Shown one piece after another: positions 42,493 to 50,494 of a stretch of 64,000 nucleotides of DNA. The notes under the pieces are model-generated. The model searched no databases and was not told the DNA's origin. It saw only the letters and a program-made list of their open reading frames with translations. Where the stretch lies: assembly GCA_963788215.1 (NCBI GenBank), contig CAWBFX010000010.1, positions 1,054,001 to 1,118,000 of the forward strand. The letters are read 5' to 3'. A program made the translations under genes and the position numbers. The first letter of the stretch is position 1, and every line of letters starts with the position of its first letter. This DNA comes from AC-32 sp963788215. GTDB lineage: Bacteria > Actinomycetota > Thermoleophilia > Gaiellales > Gaiellaceae.

Positions 42493-43299
42493 GTGCGCGT
42501 GGTCGTCCGGAACGCGATCTGGACGTACGGCCGCGCCACGGCGCCTTTGCGGCCGCTGCCCGACTTCCTCGTCCTCGGGGCGCAGAAGGCGGGGACGACC
42601 GCGCTCTACGCGTACCTGCGCCGTCACCCGGAGATCACGGGCCCGTCCTGGAAGGAGGTCAGCTTCTTCGACCGCCACTACGCGCGCGGCGAGGCCTGGT
42701 ACCGCGGCAACTTCCCCAACCGCCTGCGCGCTCGCGGCCTCGTGGGCGAGGCGAGCCCGAGCTACCTCTTCCACCCGCTCGCCCCGGAACGCGTCCGCGA
42801 GCTGCTCCCCGAGGCCAGGCTGATCGCGCTCGTCCGCAATCCGGTCGACCGCGCGTTCTCCCACTACCAGCACGAGGTCGCGCTCGGCCGGGAGAAGCTC
42901 ACGTTCGAGGAAGCGCTCGCGGCCGAGGACGACCGCCTCCGCGGCGAGGAGGAGCGCATGCGCGCCGACCCTGCCTACTTCAGCCACGCCTGGTGGAACT
43001 ACACGTACCGCGCGCGCGGCCGCTACGCAGAGCAGCTCGAGCGCTGGCTGGAGGTCTTTCCCCGGGAACAGATGCTGGTGCTCGCGAGCGAGGATCTCGG
43101 CGGCGACGCCGACGGAACCTACGCGCGCGTGCTCCAGTTCGTCGGCGCGCCGCCGCACCATCTCGACGCCTACCCGCGCGTATTCGAGCGGCAGTACGAG
43201 CCGATGCGCCCGGAGACGCGCAGCCTGCTTGCCGGGGAGTTTGCGGAGCCGAACGAGCGGCTCTACGCGCTCCTCGGGCGCAACCTCGGCTGGGAGTAG
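42493..43299 (+). CDS. Sulfotransferase, heparan N-deacetylase/N-sulfotransferase-like fold
   Basis: The protein of about 268 residues carries FLVLGAQKAGTTALYAYLRRHP (5'-PSB loop), KEVSFFDRHYARGEAWYR and ALVRNPVDRAFSHYQHE (3'-PB loop), the typical layout of glycan-type sulfotransferases. Start GTG 42493 is the best codon after the upstream stop; GTG 42499 is possible. Its last 37 bases overlap the end of the convergent MFS gene. Confidence 0.83.
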   Translation: MRVVVRNAIWTYGRATAPLRPLPDFLVLGAQKAGTTALYAYLRRHPEITGPSWKEVSFFDRHYARGEAWYRGNFPNRLRARGLVGEASPSYLFHPLAPERVRELLPEARLIALVRNPVDRAFSHYQHEVALGREKLTFEEALAAEDDRLRGEEERMRADPAYFSHAWWNYTYRARGRYAEQLERWLEVFPREQMLVLASEDLGGDADGTYARVLQFVGAPPHHLDAYPRVFERQYEPMRPETRSLLAGEFAEPNERLYALLGRNLGWE

Positions 43300-44393
43300 A
43301 CGAGGGTCGCCAGGCAGAGCGCGGCGAGCAGCAGGTACGGGAGGACATCGCCGAACGACTGGCCCAGGGCACCGCCCACTGCCGGCCCCGTGGCCGCACC
43401 CGCCGCCCAGGCGAGGTTCATGACGCCGAACGCGAGCCCCTGGGCGATTCCTGCCCGCTCGGCGCCGTCGGACACCAGCGCCATCCCCGGGGTGTAGAAG
43501 GTTCCGTAGGCGATCCCCGCGACCACGACCAGCACGGCGATGAGGGCGCTGGTGTCGGCCCAGGCAAGGGCGACGGAGACCGCGATCGACCCCAGGAGTG
43601 CGAATCGGAGCGGGAAGAGCCGCCCGCGGACGTCGCTCAGATGCCCCAGCAGCGGGTTCCACGCCGTCTCGAGCGCGGCGGTCACGAAGAAGAGCGCCCC
43701 GATCGCAGCGCCGCTCCATCCGTTCGCGTGCAGCTTCAGCGGGACGAGCACCGTGAGGACGCCGAACAACAGGGCAGGGAGGACGACGAGCCACAGGGCG
43801 GCCGCCAGGGGAGCGTCGACCCGCCGCAGCGCCGAGAGCCGCTGGGGCTGCGTCTTCGGGCCGGGTATCGCCGCGAGGAAGACGCAGAGGACGAGACCCA
43901 CGCCGCTGACGGCGACGAAGGCGGGCCTGATCCCGACCACGGTCGCGGCCGCGCCGAGAGCAGGCCCGAGCAGCGCTCCGAAGACCGCCGAGCCCATCGC
44001 GGTGCCGATCAGCGCGCCCCGCCGTCCGGGCGGTGCCGACCCGACGAGCCAGGCGAGCGCGCCTGCCCAGGAGAACGCGCTGCCGACCCCCTGCGCGAGC
44101 CTTGCAATGGCGAGCAACCAGACGCTTCCGGCCAGGCCGAACGCAAGCGTGGCGAAGGCGGTCGCCGCGACGCCGATCAGAACCGCCCGCTTCGCGCCGA
44201 ACCGGGAGGCGACGAGGCCGCCGGGAACGGACGCGGCGAGTACTCCGGCTGCGTAGGCGGCCGTGAGCGCGCCGGCGCCGCCCTTGCCCAGCCCGTAGGC
44301 GGAGGCGAAGTGGGGGAGGAGCGGCGCAAGCGCCGTGTAGAACATCGTGTCCACCGCGACAACGGCGCTCAGAAGTAGGAGAAGACGGCGCAC
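43263..44393 (-). CDS. MFS transporter
   Basis: The 376-residue permease has 12 predicted membrane segments, with the MFS loop motif GGLVASRFGAKRAVLIG after segment 2 and GHLSDVRGRLFPLR after segment 8. It belongs to the drug-efflux-like sugar/proton antiporter group, but the substrate is unknown. GTG 44393 is preferred to TTG 44411 because TAGCGT (minus strand 44402-44407) ends eight bases upstream and would give a leaderless mRNA. Confidence 0.82.
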   Translation of the reverse strand: MRRLLLLLSAVVAVDTMFYTALAPLLPHFASAYGLGKGGAGALTAAYAAGVLAASVPGGLVASRFGAKRAVLIGVAATAFATLAFGLAGSVWLLAIARLAQGVGSAFSWAGALAWLVGSAPPGRRGALIGTAMGSAVFGALLGPALGAAATVVGIRPAFVAVSGVGLVLCVFLAAIPGPKTQPQRLSALRRVDAPLAAALWLVVLPALLFGVLTVLVPLKLHANGWSGAAIGALFFVTAALETAWNPLLGHLSDVRGRLFPLRFALLGSIAVSVALAWADTSALIAVLVVVAGIAYGTFYTPGMALVSDGAERAGIAQGLAFGVMNLAWAAGAATGPAVGGALGQSFGDVLPYLLLAALCLATLVYSQPRLRPRSA

Positions 44394-44401
44394 CGCGATC
44401 G

Positions 44402-44407
44402 ACGCTA
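44402..44407 (-). promoter_or_regulatory. -10 box of a leaderless transcript (MFS permease)
   Basis: TAGCGT on the minus strand, eight bases before GTG 44393. No ribosome site is seen for this start. Confidence 0.35.
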
Positions 44408-44411
44408 GCAA

Positions 44412-44595
44412 GCGGTTTCGCGCGGGACTTCGTGCCGACGCGCACGAGCTCCGCTAACCCACAGCAGGTTTCACCGTCTAGAAGGCTCGGTAACGAAAGG
44501 CCAAACCAGGCCCTGGGAGCACTGTTCGCGCCGTCCGCCGACGCGTTCCCGGGAGAGCCGATTTCGCACGCGACTTCTCGAGGGGGGTCTTTTGC
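44412..44595 (+). other. Leader region of the RPF-like gene, unassigned
   Basis: These 184 bp have no gene. The only structure I see is a small hairpin GGCC-AAACCA-GGCC (44500-44513) and the ribosome site GAGGGGGG at 44579-44586. In other actinobacteria a cyclic di-AMP riboswitch often precedes rpf-like genes, but I could not match its conserved segments here. Confidence 0.3.
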
Positions 44596-45156
44596 ATGAA
44601 CAGAAAAGGCGTTCTGCTGGCGGTACTCGTGCTCGCACTCGCGCTGGTCGTGGGCGGCACGGTCTCGAGCCGGTCGGCGGCAACCTTGCGGGCGCATCAC
44701 GTGCCGAAGCGGGCGATTCCGCGCGCGGCGCTCAAGCCGAGGCACGTCGACCCGCGGCGGACGCTCCGGCTGCGGGCCACCGCCTGGCACTGGCAGTCGA
44801 TCATCGGGCGGCGCCACTCGAAGTTAGCCGCTCCGCTGGCGAGCCCTCGCGCTCTCCGCTACTGGAATCGGCAGGCCCGCCGCGTGCTCAGGGCGGCGAA
44901 GAATCCGCCGCACAAGGCGCAATGGCTCTGCATCCACCGCTTCGAGGGGAGCTGGAGCGACTCCGGCGACCCGTACTGGGGTGGCCTGCAGATGGACCGT
45001 GGCTTCATGCGCACGTACGCGCCGGCCCTCCTCCTGCACCGCGGCCTGGCGAACCGATGGTCGGCGCTGGAGCAGATGTGGGTCGCCGAGCGCGCCCACC
45101 GCACCCGCGGGTTCTACCCGTGGCCGAACACCGCGCGCTACTGCGGCTTGCTCTAG
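44596..45156 (+). CDS. Secreted resuscitation-factor/transglycosylase-like protein
   Basis: The 186-residue protein has a signal or anchor segment (about 5-25), a basic linker, and a C-terminal domain with QWLCIHRFEGSWSDSGDPYWGGLQM, which matches the catalytic-glutamate region of RPF and other small transglycosylases (W-x3-H/A-x-E-G-W..GG-Q). It should cleave peptidoglycan glycan strands during growth or exit from dormancy. It lies 49 bp upstream of the principal-type sigma factor on the same strand. Confidence 0.75.
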   Translation: MNRKGVLLAVLVLALALVVGGTVSSRSAATLRAHHVPKRAIPRAALKPRHVDPRRTLRLRATAWHWQSIIGRRHSKLAAPLASPRALRYWNRQARRVLRAAKNPPHKAQWLCIHRFEGSWSDSGDPYWGGLQMDRGFMRTYAPALLLHRGLANRWSALEQMWVAERAHRTRGFYPWPNTARYCGLL

Positions 45157-45205
45157 GCTCTGGGAGATCGCGTTAGAGGAGCGCGTTCCGGGAAAACAGG
45201 AACCC

Positions 45206-46255
45206 ATGACCGAAAACCTCCAGGAGTCAATCGAGACGCTGATCGCCGAGGGGGAGCGCCAGGGCTGCGTCAACCTCTCTCGCTTCAACGAGTTCGCCGC
45301 CGAGCACGAACTCGACGACGAGGACGTCCGCGGCCTGTACGAGCAGCTCGACGAGCGCGGCGTCGAGGTGAGCGACGACTGCGGCCGTGAGACCGAGCAG
45401 CCCACGTACGTGAACGGCGACCTCGCGGTCGCGACGACCGACGCTCTGCAGCTCTTCCTCAACGAGGCCGGCCGCTGGCCGCTTCTGACCGCGCAGGAGG
45501 AGGTCGAGCTCGCGAAGCGGATCGAGCGCGGTGACATGGAGGCGAAGGAGCGGATGATCAACTCGAACCTTCGCCTGGTCGTATCGATCGCAAAGCGCTA
45601 CCAGGGTCACGGTCTCTCGCTGCTCGATCTGATCCAGGAAGGGATCATCGGGCTCATCCGGGCGGTCGAGAAGTTCGACTGGCGCAAGGGGTTCAAGTTT
45701 TCGACCTACGCCACCTGGTGGATCCGCCAAGCCGTGCAGCGCGGGGTCGCGAACAAGTCGCGCACGATCCGGATCCCGGTCCACATCGCCGAGCGCGAGC
45801 AGCGGATCGGCCGCGCGGAGCGCGAGCTCACTCCGAGGCTCGGACGCCCGCCGACCGAGGAGGAGGTCGCCAAGCACGCCAAGCTGCCGCTGAAGCAGGT
45901 TCGCGAGGTGCGCTCCGCGGCACGCGCGGTGACGAGCCTCGACCGGCCGATCGGCGAGGAGGGCGAGGGTGCCCTCGGCGACCTGTTCGCGAGCGAGCAG
46001 CCCGCGCCCGAGGAGGAGATCTCCGTCAGCCTCGAGCAGAGCCTGCTGCACCGCGCGCTGGCCGACCTGCCGGAACGGGATCGTGAGGTGCTGAAGCTCC
46101 GCTACGGCCTGAACGGCGACCGCGACCCGGCTTCGCTCGAGTCGATCGGCCGCCAGCTCGGGATCACGCGCGAGCGGGTGCGTCAGATCGAGGCGAACGC
46201 TCTCGAGCAGCTCGCGGTCCACCGCGAGATCGAAGCGCTCAAAGACGTCGCCTAG
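45206..46255 (+). CDS. rpoD: RNA polymerase sigma-70 factor, RpoD/SigA type
   Basis: The 349-residue sigma factor has region 1.2 (DALQLFLNEAGRWPLLTAQEEVELAKRIE), region 2 (NLRLVVSIAKRYQGHGLSLLDLIQEGIIGLIRAVEKFDW and GFKFSTYATWWIRQAV), region 3 and a full region 4 (LPERDREVLKLRYGL...ITRERVRQIEANAL). Region 1.1 is nearly absent but residues 1-75 hold a short acidic helical part. It is either the housekeeping factor or a close SigA paralogue. A -10-like TAGGCT at 45156-45161 lies at the end of the transglycosylase gene. The TAG stop is shared with mrpD (CTAG). Confidence 0.88.
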   Translation: MTENLQESIETLIAEGERQGCVNLSRFNEFAAEHELDDEDVRGLYEQLDERGVEVSDDCGRETEQPTYVNGDLAVATTDALQLFLNEAGRWPLLTAQEEVELAKRIERGDMEAKERMINSNLRLVVSIAKRYQGHGLSLLDLIQEGIIGLIRAVEKFDWRKGFKFSTYATWWIRQAVQRGVANKSRTIRIPVHIAEREQRIGRAERELTPRLGRPPTEEEVAKHAKLPLKQVREVRSAARAVTSLDRPIGEEGEGALGDLFASEQPAPEEEISVSLEQSLLHRALADLPERDREVLKLRYGLNGDRDPASLESIGRQLGITRERVRQIEANALEQLAVHREIEALKDVA

Positions 46256-48075
46256 CGCCCGATCAAGGCGACGAGCCCGCCGAGCGCCGCGGCGCCGAAG
46301 GTGACCCACGCGACGTAGTCGCCGACCAGGCCGCTGTGCAGGCCCTTCAAGACGGCGACGGGAGGCTCGAGCAGGCGCCCGGCTCGTCTCCGCAGCAGGG
46401 CAGGCAGGCGCCGCCGGTAGAGCCCGAAGAGAGCCCACAGGAGCGCGCCCAGAGTCGAGAGCACCCCGTAGACGTACGGCGCCGCGCCGGAGTGGAAGGC
46501 CGGCGGCGCCGTTATCGGCGGGAGCTTGCCGGCGAGCACTTCGGCCGCATGGGAGGGGCGGTCCTCGAGCCGTTGCGTCCACTGCGTAGCCCGTCCCGCG
46601 AGGCCCGGCGTGAAGCCGATCCCGATCCCGGCGATGAGGACGAGCAGTGTGGGTACGAACATGAGCGCAGGGCTGACGCTGGATTCGGAAACGTCCGGCT
46701 CCTCCGCGGCCGGCGGCGGCTCGCGCGTCAGCAGCGGGTCCTCCGCCTCGCCCCAGTTGAGGAAGACTCGCGCCGCCACGCGCAGAAGCGTCCCGCCCGT
46801 GAGCGCCGCGCACAGGGCCAGCAGCGGCGGTAGCCACCAGTAGCCGACCCCTTCCGCCGAGCGGACGAGGAGAGACCAGCCCAGGAACGACCCGAACGGC
46901 GGGAGGCCGGAGATCAAGAGCGCGGCGGCGAAGAAGACGACCCCGGCGATTGGCGCCCCCTTGCCGCGCCCCCGGAGACGGAGCTCGTCGGCGTCGCCGA
47001 GCCGGTAGACCAGGATGCCGACGGCCAGGAAGAGCGCGGCCTTGAGGAAGCCGTCGCTGATCACATAAAGCGTCGTCCCGGCGAGCCCGCGCGCCGTCAG
47101 CAGGCCGATCCCGCAGAGAAAGACCCCGACGTGGCTGATGGTCACGAACGCAAGGAGCCGCTTGAGGTCGCGCTCGAAGAAGCACATCACCCCGCCCGTG
47201 AACGCCGTCAGCACGCCGACGCCGACGAGGAGGGCGCGCAGCGACGGCGTGTGGGCCGCGAACACCTCCGAGAACGCGGGCCAGTAGATGCGCGCCACGG
47301 CGTGCAGGCCGAGGTCGCTCATCACCGCCGAGAGCATCGCGCAGACGGTCACCGGCGCCACCGCGTAGGCGTCCGCGAGCCAGAAGTGGAAGGGCGCCGC
47401 GCCGGCCTTGACGAGGAAGCCGGCGAGCAGGAGCGCGAACGCGACCAGCACGAGCCCGTCGGGCGGGTGGCCCGCGAGCGTACGGCCGATCTGCGCGAGG
47501 TTGAGCGCTCCCGTCCGCCCGTAGACGAGCCCGATCCCGAAGAGCACGAGGAAGGAGCCGACCGTGTTCGTGACCGCGAAGTTGATCGCCCCCTGCAGCG
47601 GCGCGGCCGAGCGGATCTGGTAGCCGACGAGAGCGTAGGCGCACGCGCTCATCAGCTCAAAGAAGACGAAGATGTCGAACAGGTCGCCGCTCAGGACGAA
47701 GCCGCTCATCGCCGCGAGGAAGACGAGGCTCAGGACGTGGAAGAGCGTCCCGACCTCGTCGAAGTAGCGCCACCCGAAGACGAAGCTGGCGGTCGCGATC
47801 ACGGCTGCGAACGCCGCGAGCGCAGCGCTGAGCGGCTCCACGTCGAAGGCCACGCCCAGCGCGACGCCGTGTCGCGGCGTCCACCCGCCGAACCAGTAGA
47901 CGAGATCGTGGTGGAGCGAGTGGAAGACGAGGATCGTCGACACCACGGCGCAGGTGGCGGACGCGGCGATCGCGACGATGTCGTCGACCCGCTTGCCGAT
48001 GAAGTGCCCGCTGGCGGCCAGCGCGGCCGCGGCAATCAGTGGGATCGCGACCGGGAGCGGTACGAGGACGTCCAT
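46252..48075 (-). CDS. mrpD: Mrp/Mbh-type antiporter large subunit D (NuoN/MrpD-like)
   Basis: The 607-residue protein has about 14 membrane segments of the complex I antiporter family, with the conserved Glu in FVFFELMSACAYALV, the lysine motif in LVKAGAAPFHFWLADAYAVAPVTV and ERDLKRLLAFVTISHVG. It is the only large antiporter-like subunit of the seven-gene set. A C-terminal extension of about 110 residues with a soluble acidic part (EEPDVSESS) and two further membrane segments is longer than usual. It is last in the operon and shares its stop with rpoD. Confidence 0.85.
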   Translation of the reverse strand: MDVLVPLPVAIPLIAAAALAASGHFIGKRVDDIVAIAASATCAVVSTILVFHSLHHDLVYWFGGWTPRHGVALGVAFDVEPLSAALAAFAAVIATASFVFGWRYFDEVGTLFHVLSLVFLAAMSGFVLSGDLFDIFVFFELMSACAYALVGYQIRSAAPLQGAINFAVTNTVGSFLVLFGIGLVYGRTGALNLAQIGRTLAGHPPDGLVLVAFALLLAGFLVKAGAAPFHFWLADAYAVAPVTVCAMLSAVMSDLGLHAVARIYWPAFSEVFAAHTPSLRALLVGVGVLTAFTGGVMCFFERDLKRLLAFVTISHVGVFLCGIGLLTARGLAGTTLYVISDGFLKAALFLAVGILVYRLGDADELRLRGRGKGAPIAGVVFFAAALLISGLPPFGSFLGWSLLVRSAEGVGYWWLPPLLALCAALTGGTLLRVAARVFLNWGEAEDPLLTREPPPAAEEPDVSESSVSPALMFVPTLLVLIAGIGIGFTPGLAGRATQWTQRLEDRPSHAAEVLAGKLPPITAPPAFHSGAAPYVYGVLSTLGALLWALFGLYRRRLPALLRRRAGRLLEPPVAVLKGLHSGLVGDYVAWVTFGAAALGGLVALIGR

Positions 48076-48419
48076 CAGCCCCGCATCTCGGACAGCCGGT
48101 CAGGGTCGATCGTCTTTTGCCGCTTCTGCACCTGGATCGAGAGGGCGAGCAGCAGCGCCACGATCGCGACGCTCACGACGACGTCGGTCAAGGTAAGCGC
48201 CTGGACGACCGGGTCGACGGCGCGAGTCCCTTTCGGCACGTCGGCGAAGATCGGCGCCGTGCCGCCGTCGACGTAGCCGACCGAAAGCAGCAGGACGTAC
48301 GTCGACGACTGCATCACCGACAGGCAGACGACGAGGTGGATCAGGTTCCGGCTGGAGACGACTCCGTAGAGCCCGATCAGGAAGAGCCAGACCGCGAGCG
48401 CGTAAGGCAGGTAGCTCAT
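48075..48419 (-). CDS. mrpC: Mrp antiporter subunit C (NuoK-like)
   Basis: The 114-residue subunit has three membrane segments and the NuoK/MrpC pattern: IGLYGVVSSRNLIHLVVCLSVMQSS and DPVVQALTLTDVVVSVAIVALLLAL. It overlaps mrpB by four bases and mrpD by one base, so it is tightly coupled in the operon. Confidence 0.87.
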   Translation of the reverse strand: MSYLPYALAVWLFLIGLYGVVSSRNLIHLVVCLSVMQSSTYVLLLSVGYVDGGTAPIFADVPKGTRAVDPVVQALTLTDVVVSVAIVALLLALSIQVQKRQKTIDPDRLSEMRG

Positions 48420-49153
48420 CGCTGTACCTGCACCCGCGTCACCTGGAGCTCCTCGAGGAACTCGGTGAAGAGCAGCACGAACGCGGCGCTCACCTCGAGC
48501 GCAGAGGCCAGGTTCAGCATCGCGATCGTCCCGCCGGAGGCCAGCGTCCCGCTCGTCCCGAGCGGACCGAAGTTGTGCAGGTACGCCGTTCCGAGGAGCA
48601 GTGCCACGACTCCGATCAAGGCGAAGGCGCCCGCACCGGTCCCCTTGACGAGGTCGACGCCGGCCGTGGGCGTCACGTTGCGGTACGACCGGTACGAGCC
48701 GGCGAGGTAGACGAGCCCGAACGCGGCAGCGAGCACGACGCCGCCCTGGAAGCCGCCGCCCGGCGTGATGTAGCCGTGCGCCACGACGTAGAAGCCGAGC
48801 ACGAGCAGCCCGGCGGCAAGGCCGATGCCCACGAGCCGGAGCGCGTCGCCTTCCGCGCGGTCTTCCGGACGCCCCGCCTCGTCGCGCACGTCCCGTAGGA
48901 GCAGCGCCACGCCCAGCGCCGACGCGAAGAGGATGAACTCCTCGCCGAGCGTGTCGATGCCCCGGTAGTCGAAGACGACCGCCGAGACGACGTTGGTGAC
49001 GTGCCGCTCCGAAGGCGCGACCTGGTTGAGCACCTTGCCGTACGGGCCGCGGTAGTTCCCGAAGTCGGGAAGTCCCGCAACCGACCAGAGGAGCAACGCG
49101 GCAAGCCCGGTTGCCGAGACACCGAAGAGCCCGAGCCGCATCCGGCGGGTCAT
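48416..49153 (-). CDS. mrpB: Mrp antiporter subunit B with N-terminal MbhE-like part
   Basis: The 245-residue protein joins two parts. The first 90 residues (VTNVVSAVVFDYRGIDTLGEEFILFASALGVALLL) match MbhE/MrpA-C-terminal type segments; the rest is a classic MrpB (VVAHGYITPGGGFQGGVVLAAAFGLVYLAGSY). In archaeal Mbh and Mbs complexes these are separate genes E and F. ATG 49153 overlaps the upstream stop as ATGA. About seven membrane segments are expected. Confidence 0.84.
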   Translation of the reverse strand: MTRRMRLGLFGVSATGLAALLLWSVAGLPDFGNYRGPYGKVLNQVAPSERHVTNVVSAVVFDYRGIDTLGEEFILFASALGVALLLRDVRDEAGRPEDRAEGDALRLVGIGLAAGLLVLGFYVVAHGYITPGGGFQGGVVLAAAFGLVYLAGSYRSYRNVTPTAGVDLVKGTGAGAFALIGVVALLLGTAYLHNFGPLGTSGTLASGGTIAMLNLASALEVSAAFVLLFTEFLEELQVTRVQVQR

Positions 49154-49383
49154 TCGCCGCGCTCCATCACGATCGCGACCACGATCACCAGCGGGAACGC
49201 GACGGCGCCGACGACGAGCTCGGAAAGAGCCACGTCGGGCGCCTGGAGCACGAGGAAGAAGACGACCAGGAGAAGCGCGAAGAGGCTGCTGGCCATCGCG
49301 AGCCGCACGAGGTCCCGCGTGAGCACCACCGCGAGCGCCGCAAGCGCCACGAGCGCGATCACGACCGCCTGTAGCGGGATCAC
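49150..49383 (-). CDS. MbhD-like subunit (DUF4040, MrpA C-terminal piece)
   Basis: The 77-residue, three-segment membrane protein carries QAPDVALSELVVGAVAFPLVIV, the signature of the MbhD/DUF4040 domain that forms part of the MrpA C-terminus in bacterial Mrp antiporters. Here it is a stand-alone gene, as in archaeal Mbh modules. It overlaps both neighbours by four bases. Confidence 0.82.
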   Translation of the reverse strand: MIPLQAVVIALVALAALAVVLTRDLVRLAMASSLFALLLVVFFLVLQAPDVALSELVVGAVAFPLVIVVAIVMERGE

Positions 49384-49700
49384 GCGCCACGCTCCCGCTC
49401 GGCCGGCGTCGACTCCAGAGAGCCGCGGTCACCCAGCCGGATCGCGCGGGCGGTCGCGAAGCCCAGGGCGCCCCCGAGCAGCGACAGCAGGAGCGCGGTC
49501 ACGATCGCATCGAGGCCGTTCGTCGTGAAGACGCCCTCCTGGACGCAGACAGCGGCCGCGATCAGCGCCGGGCCGACGGTCGTGGCCGCGCCCGCGTAGT
49601 GGAGCCGGTCGATCGCGTTCCGCATCACCACGAGGCCGGCGCAGCACGCGAGCTCGACGGCGACTCCGAGCCAGACGAGGACGTGGACGGCTACAGCCAT
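49380..49700 (-). CDS. mrpG: Mrp antiporter subunit G
   Basis: The 106-residue subunit has three membrane segments and the MrpG marks VMRNAIDRLHYAGAATTVGPALIAAAV and a polar charged tail. ATG 49700 overlaps the mrpF end by ten bases. In known complexes MrpG packs with E and F at the membrane edge. Confidence 0.85.
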   Translation of the reverse strand: MAVAVHVLVWLGVAVELACCAGLVVMRNAIDRLHYAGAATTVGPALIAAAVCVQEGVFTTNGLDAIVTALLLSLLGGALGFATARAIRLGDRGSLESTPAERERGA

Positions 49701-49945
49701 CGGTCTCCGAGAAAGCGGATGAAGACGAGGGACCCGACGAAGCTGAGGCCGCCGAGCACGACGGGGAGAACGAAGTACGACGAGCGGTGAAAGCCCTCGG
49801 CCAGCAGGACGAGCACGACCGTGACGAGGGTGCTCGCCAGCTCGAGCGCGACCAGGGCCTCGAGGGCCTGGCCGCGCAGAAGCACCCAGCCGCACGGGAC
49901 GAGGGCGACCAGCAAGGTCGTGGCCGCGACGAGCCAGACGTTCAC
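49691..49945 (-). CDS. mrpF: Mrp antiporter subunit F
   Basis: The 84-residue subunit has three membrane segments and ends with VVLGGLSFVGSLVFIRFLGDRW, typical for MrpF. The start GTG 49945 overlaps the mrpE stop by four bases. The usual R-x-x-x-D in the first half is weakly kept (RGQALEALVALEL). Confidence 0.82.
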   Translation of the reverse strand: MNVWLVAATTLLVALVPCGWVLLRGQALEALVALELASTLVTVVLVLLAEGFHRSSYFVLPVVLGGLSFVGSLVFIRFLGDRWL

Positions 49946-50409
49946 GGCATCTGGTCGCCGGCGTGGCGCGGGTCGAGCTCGTGCCGCAGCGCGACGTTTC
50001 GCTCGAGATCCGCGTCGACCGGGACCGTGTTCGGGCTCAGGGAGTCTGCGAGCTCGGCGAGCGCGCGGCGGCCGGCCGAAACGGCGTCCTCGCGGCCGAC
50101 GGGGAAGGGGATCGCCCGGTACGCGCCCGCGACGGGCCGAACGCGTGCGAGATGGAGCGCGAGCGCCCAGAGGACGACGCCCAGCTCCTGCACGACCTTC
50201 CAGGGCGCCTGCAGCATCTTCGCGATCCAGACGGGCTCGAACCGGAACCGGAGGAGGCGCTCGCCGCGGAGGGCGAGGGCGAGCAACGTACCGAGCGTCG
50301 CCGCGCACATCGCCGCGATCTCCTCGAGGCCGGCATTCGTTCCGACCAGCAGGATCCACCAGCCGGCGAGCACGATCCACCACAGCACGGCGAAGCGCAG
50401 CGTTCTCAC
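49942..50409 (-). CDS. mrpE: Mrp antiporter subunit E
   Basis: The 155-residue subunit has two N-terminal membrane segments (LWWIVLAGWWILLVG and EEIAAMCAATLGTLLALAL) and a soluble C-terminal part (NTVPVDADLERNVALRHELDPR) that is shorter than in Bacillus MrpE. GTG 50409 is the only good start. It is the first gene of the antiporter operon. The 85 bp between it and the epimerase gene show no clear promoter box. Confidence 0.82.
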   Translation of the reverse strand: MRTLRFAVLWWIVLAGWWILLVGTNAGLEEIAAMCAATLGTLLALALRGERLLRFRFEPVWIAKMLQAPWKVVQELGVVLWALALHLARVRPVAGAYRAIPFPVGREDAVSAGRRALAELADSLSPNTVPVDADLERNVALRHELDPRHAGDQMP

Positions 50410-50494
50410 GCGCTCGGGGTACCCGCGGGAGTGAGCGGTTGAACCGTCTTGCCGGCTAGGCGGGCATCGCCCACGCCGTGCGGGGCTGAGCAGG

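Noticed and set aside
44412..44595. Cyclic di-AMP (ydaO-type) riboswitch before the RPF-like gene
   Set aside because: The expected conserved segments of the motif are not present; only a small hairpin is seen.
42448..44817. Open minus-strand frame of 789 codons over the sulfotransferase and MFS genes
   Set aside because: It is arginine- and glycine-rich, has no family motifs, and runs antisense or out of frame to genes with clear domains. Long false frames are expected at this GC content.
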